The position numbers and the translations under genes are program-made. From an uncultured Adlercreutzia sp. (GTDB lineage Bacteria; Actinomycetota; Coriobacteriia; Coriobacteriales; Eggerthellaceae): DNA of 23,298 nt. The stretch lies in NCBI RefSeq assembly GCF_958431955.1, contig NZ_CAUASN010000038.1:1-23298 (forward strand), written 5' to 3'. Shown piece by piece: positions 21,320 through 23,298 of this stretch (position 1 is its first letter; the number at the start of each line of letters is the position of its first letter). A model generated the notes under the pieces. The model saw only the letters and a program-made list of their open reading frames with translations, did no database searches and was not told the DNA's origin.

Positions 21320-21354
21320 AAAAAGAGGAGCCCGGATTGAATCCGGGCTCCTCT
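21320..21354 (-). terminator. Terminator of the pyruvate:ferredoxin oxidoreductase gene
   Basis: Two 15-base arms (21324-21338 and 21340-21354) pair perfectly around one base; in practice a stem of about 13 bp with a small loop. On the minus strand it ends in TCCTCTTTTT, a clear T-run, 25 bases after the stop at 21380. Confidence 0.92.
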
Positions 21355-21379
21355 CGCAGGACGATTTGCTGCGCTCGCG

Positions 21380-23298
21380 CTACTCGGCGGCGTAGAGGTC
21401 CTTGAGCTTCTGCAGGTGATCCCAGCGGTCCATGGCGGCCTGCTCGTTCTCGGCGAACAGCTCGCCCGCGCGCTCGGGGAACTCGCGGGTCAGGCGGCTG
21501 TAGCGGGCCTCGTTCATGAGGAAGTTCTGATACTCGCCCTCCACCGGCTCCTTGGAGTCGATGACGAGCTTCTTGCCCGGGGCGCCCTCGGGGTTGAAGC
21601 GCAGCAGGTTCCAGTAACCGCAGTCCACGGCCTTCTTCATCTCGGTCTGGCAGTTGGTCATGCCGCCCTTGATGGAGTGCATCTCGCAGGGGCTGTAGCC
21701 GATGATGAGCGAGGGGCCCGGATAGGCCTCGGCCTCGGTGATGGCCTTGATGGTCTGATTCAGGTTCGCGCCCATGGCGATCTGCGCCACGTACACGTAG
21801 CCGTAGGTCATGGCGATCTCGGCGAGCGACTTCTTCTTCACGTCCTTGCCGGCCGCGGCGAACTGCGCCACCTGGCCGAGGTTGGAGGCCTTCGAGGCCT
21901 GGCCGCCGGTGTTGGAGTACACCTCGGTGTCGAACACGAACACGTTCACGTCCTTGCCGGAGGCGAGCACATGGTCCAGGCCGCCGTAGCCGATGTCGTA
22001 GGCCCAGCCGTCGCCGCCGAAGATCCAGACCGACTTCTTGGTCAGGTACTCCTTGTTGGCCAGGATGCCGGCCGCGAGCTCGGCCACTTCCCCGGTGCCG
22101 GCCGCCGCAGCCTCCAGGGCCGCGATGTAGGCCGCCGCCGCGGTCTTGGACGCCTCAGCATCGGTGCGGGCCTCAAGCCACGCGCGGGCCGCGTCGGCCA
22201 GCTCGCCGGCCGCGCCGCCGCACTCGATGAGCACCTCGGTGTCCACCACGACCTTGTCCTGCACGGCCTCATAGCCCAAAAGCATGCCCATGCCGTGCTC
22301 GGCGTTGTCCTCGAACAGCGAGTTGGACCAGGCTGGGCCGTGGCCGTCGGCATTCACCGTGTAGGGAGAGGTGGCCGCCGGACCGCCCCAGATGGACGAG
22401 CAGCCCGTGGCGTTGGCGATGTACATGCGGTCACCGAACAGCTGGGTGACCAGGCGCGCGTAAGAGGTCTGGGCGCAGCCGGCGCACGAGCCGGAGAACT
22501 CCAGCAGCGGGCGCTTGAACTGGCTGGCCTTCACCGAGGTGCCCTCGAGCTCCTCCTTGCGGGCGACTTCCTTCACGCAGTAGTCGAACACCGGCTGCTC
22601 GTCCAGCTCGTCGGCGATGGGCTGCATGGCCAGCGAGTCGGTGGGGCACTGGATGACGCACAGGCCGCAGCCCATGCAGTCGAGCGGCGAGACAGCCAGC
22701 ACATACTGCATGTCGGCGCCCACCTTGCCCTTCACGGGGATGTGCTTGGTCTGGGCCGGGGCAGAGGCCATCTCGGCGTCGGTCAGCGCGAAGGGACGGA
22801 TGGTGGCATGCGGGCACACAAACGCGCACTGGTTGCACTGGATGCAGGTGTCGGGCGTCCACTCGGGCACCGACACGGCCACGCCGCGCTTCTCGTAGGC
22901 CGAGGCACCCAGCGGGAACTGGCCGTCCTCGTAGCCGACGAAGGCGGACACGGGCAGCGAGTCGCCGTCCATGCGGCCGACGGGGAACATGACGTTCTCC
23001 ACGAGGGCCACCGTCTCGGGACGGCCCTCGGCGGGAGCAGCCTTAACGGAGCCCTCAGCGTCCTTCCAGGAAGCGGGCACTTCCACCTGCACGAAGGCCG
23101 TGGCGCCGGCATCGATGGCCTTGTGGTTCATATCCACGATGTCCTGGCCCTTCTTGGCGTAGGAGGCCGTGGCCGCGTCCTTCATGTAGCGGATGGCCTC
23201 CTCCTGGGGCATGACGCCGGCCAGGGTGAAGAAGGCGGACTGCAGGATGGTGTTGGTGCGCTTGCCCATGCCGATCTCGATGGCCAGGTCGATGGCGT
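21380..23298 (-). CDS. nifJ: Pyruvate:ferredoxin (flavodoxin) oxidoreductase, C-terminal part
   Basis: The frame stays open to the window edge, so only about 638 of the usual roughly 1,180 residues are present. Counting from the internal Met at 23269: the end of the gamma domain (about 1-55), the EKR motif (126-128) of the domain that follows, two [4Fe-4S] clusters (C142/145/148/152 and C198/201/204/208), then the thiamine diphosphate domain with GGDGWAYDIGYGG and VFDTEVYSNTGGQ. The cysteines SCAGC, ATGCSS and VDCGYW fit the proximal cluster. The enzyme converts pyruvate and CoA to acetyl-CoA, CO2 and reduced ferredoxin in the cytoplasm, a central step of anaerobic metabolism. No sign of damage. 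The apparent start at 23269 is not the true start. Confidence 0.95.
   Translation of the reverse strand, partial: AIDLAIEIGMGKRTNTILQSAFFTLAGVMPQEEAIRYMKDAATASYAKKGQDIVDMNHKAIDAGATAFVQVEVPASWKDAEGSVKAAPAEGRPETVALVENVMFPVGRMDGDSLPVSAFVGYEDGQFPLGASAYEKRGVAVSVPEWTPDTCIQCNQCAFVCPHATIRPFALTDAEMASAPAQTKHIPVKGKVGADMQYVLAVSPLDCMGCGLCVIQCPTDSLAMQPIADELDEQPVFDYCVKEVARKEELEGTSVKASQFKRPLLEFSGSCAGCAQTSYARLVTQLFGDRMYIANATGCSSIWGGPAATSPYTVNADGHGPAWSNSLFEDNAEHGMGMLLGYEAVQDKVVVDTEVLIECGGAAGELADAARAWLEARTDAEASKTAAAAYIAALEAAAAGTGEVAELAAGILANKEYLTKKSVWIFGGDGWAYDIGYGGLDHVLASGKDVNVFVFDTEVYSNTGGQASKASNLGQVAQFAAAGKDVKKKSLAEIAMTYGYVYVAQIAMGANLNQTIKAITEAEAYPGPSLIIGYSPCEMHSIKGGMTNCQTEMKKAVDCGYWNLLRFNPEGAPGKKLVIDSKEPVEGEYQNFLMNEARYSRLTREFPERAGELFAENEQAAMDRWDHLQKLKDLYAAE

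Overview
The window is GC-rich DNA, dense with genes. It combines an anaerobic energy toolkit (pyruvate:ferredoxin oxidoreductase, a Tat-exported molybdopterin oxidoreductase operon, a Tat-exported flavoprotein reductase, a flavodiiron protein) with short leaders and strong Shine-Dalgarno sites. This mix is typical of the Coriobacteriia, most likely the Eggerthellaceae. That placement is inferred from content; no rRNA or other marker is present.

Layout. 1-3081: a flavodiiron protein and a PutP-type sodium/proline symporter, both on the minus strand. 3082-3372: a divergent regulatory region with a 113-bp folded element in the putP leader. 3373-8878 (plus strand): an aspartate-type aminotransferase, a second 114-bp element of the same architecture, then a translationally coupled trio of ATP-grasp ligase, aspartate/glutamate racemase and asparagine synthase. 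Together these could make, ligate and amidate (D-)aspartate, as in cell-wall cross-bridge synthesis. 9071-10437 (minus): a YtrA-type GntR regulator and an SPFH/slipin membrane protein. 10506-15666 (minus): a complete complex-iron-sulfur molybdoenzyme operon, in transcription order catalytic subunit, four-cluster ferredoxin subunit, TorD-like chaperone, NrfD-like membrane anchor. 15667-16095: a divergent promoter region. 16096-16803 (plus): a haem-type ferric-reductase-like membrane protein. 16894-18270 (minus): an AAA ATPase with a DUF4143 domain, preceded by an AT-rich array of regularly spaced repeats. 18438-21195 (minus): a LysR regulator and a Tat-exported FAD reductase. 21380-23298 (minus): the C-terminal half of pyruvate:ferredoxin oxidoreductase, cut by the window edge.

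The most unusual signal is the pair of 113/114-bp elements at 3126-3238 and 4687-4800. Both have a long outer stem and an 11-bp inner hairpin. The stem sequences differ completely between copies yet still pair, while two internal single-strand segments are almost identical. That is the signature of a structured RNA (or folded ssDNA) and not of an ordinary sequence repeat. The second is the array of 17-bp sites at exactly 32-bp spacing in front of the DUF4143 ATPase gene. The third is the candidate D-aspartate ligation and amidation cluster.
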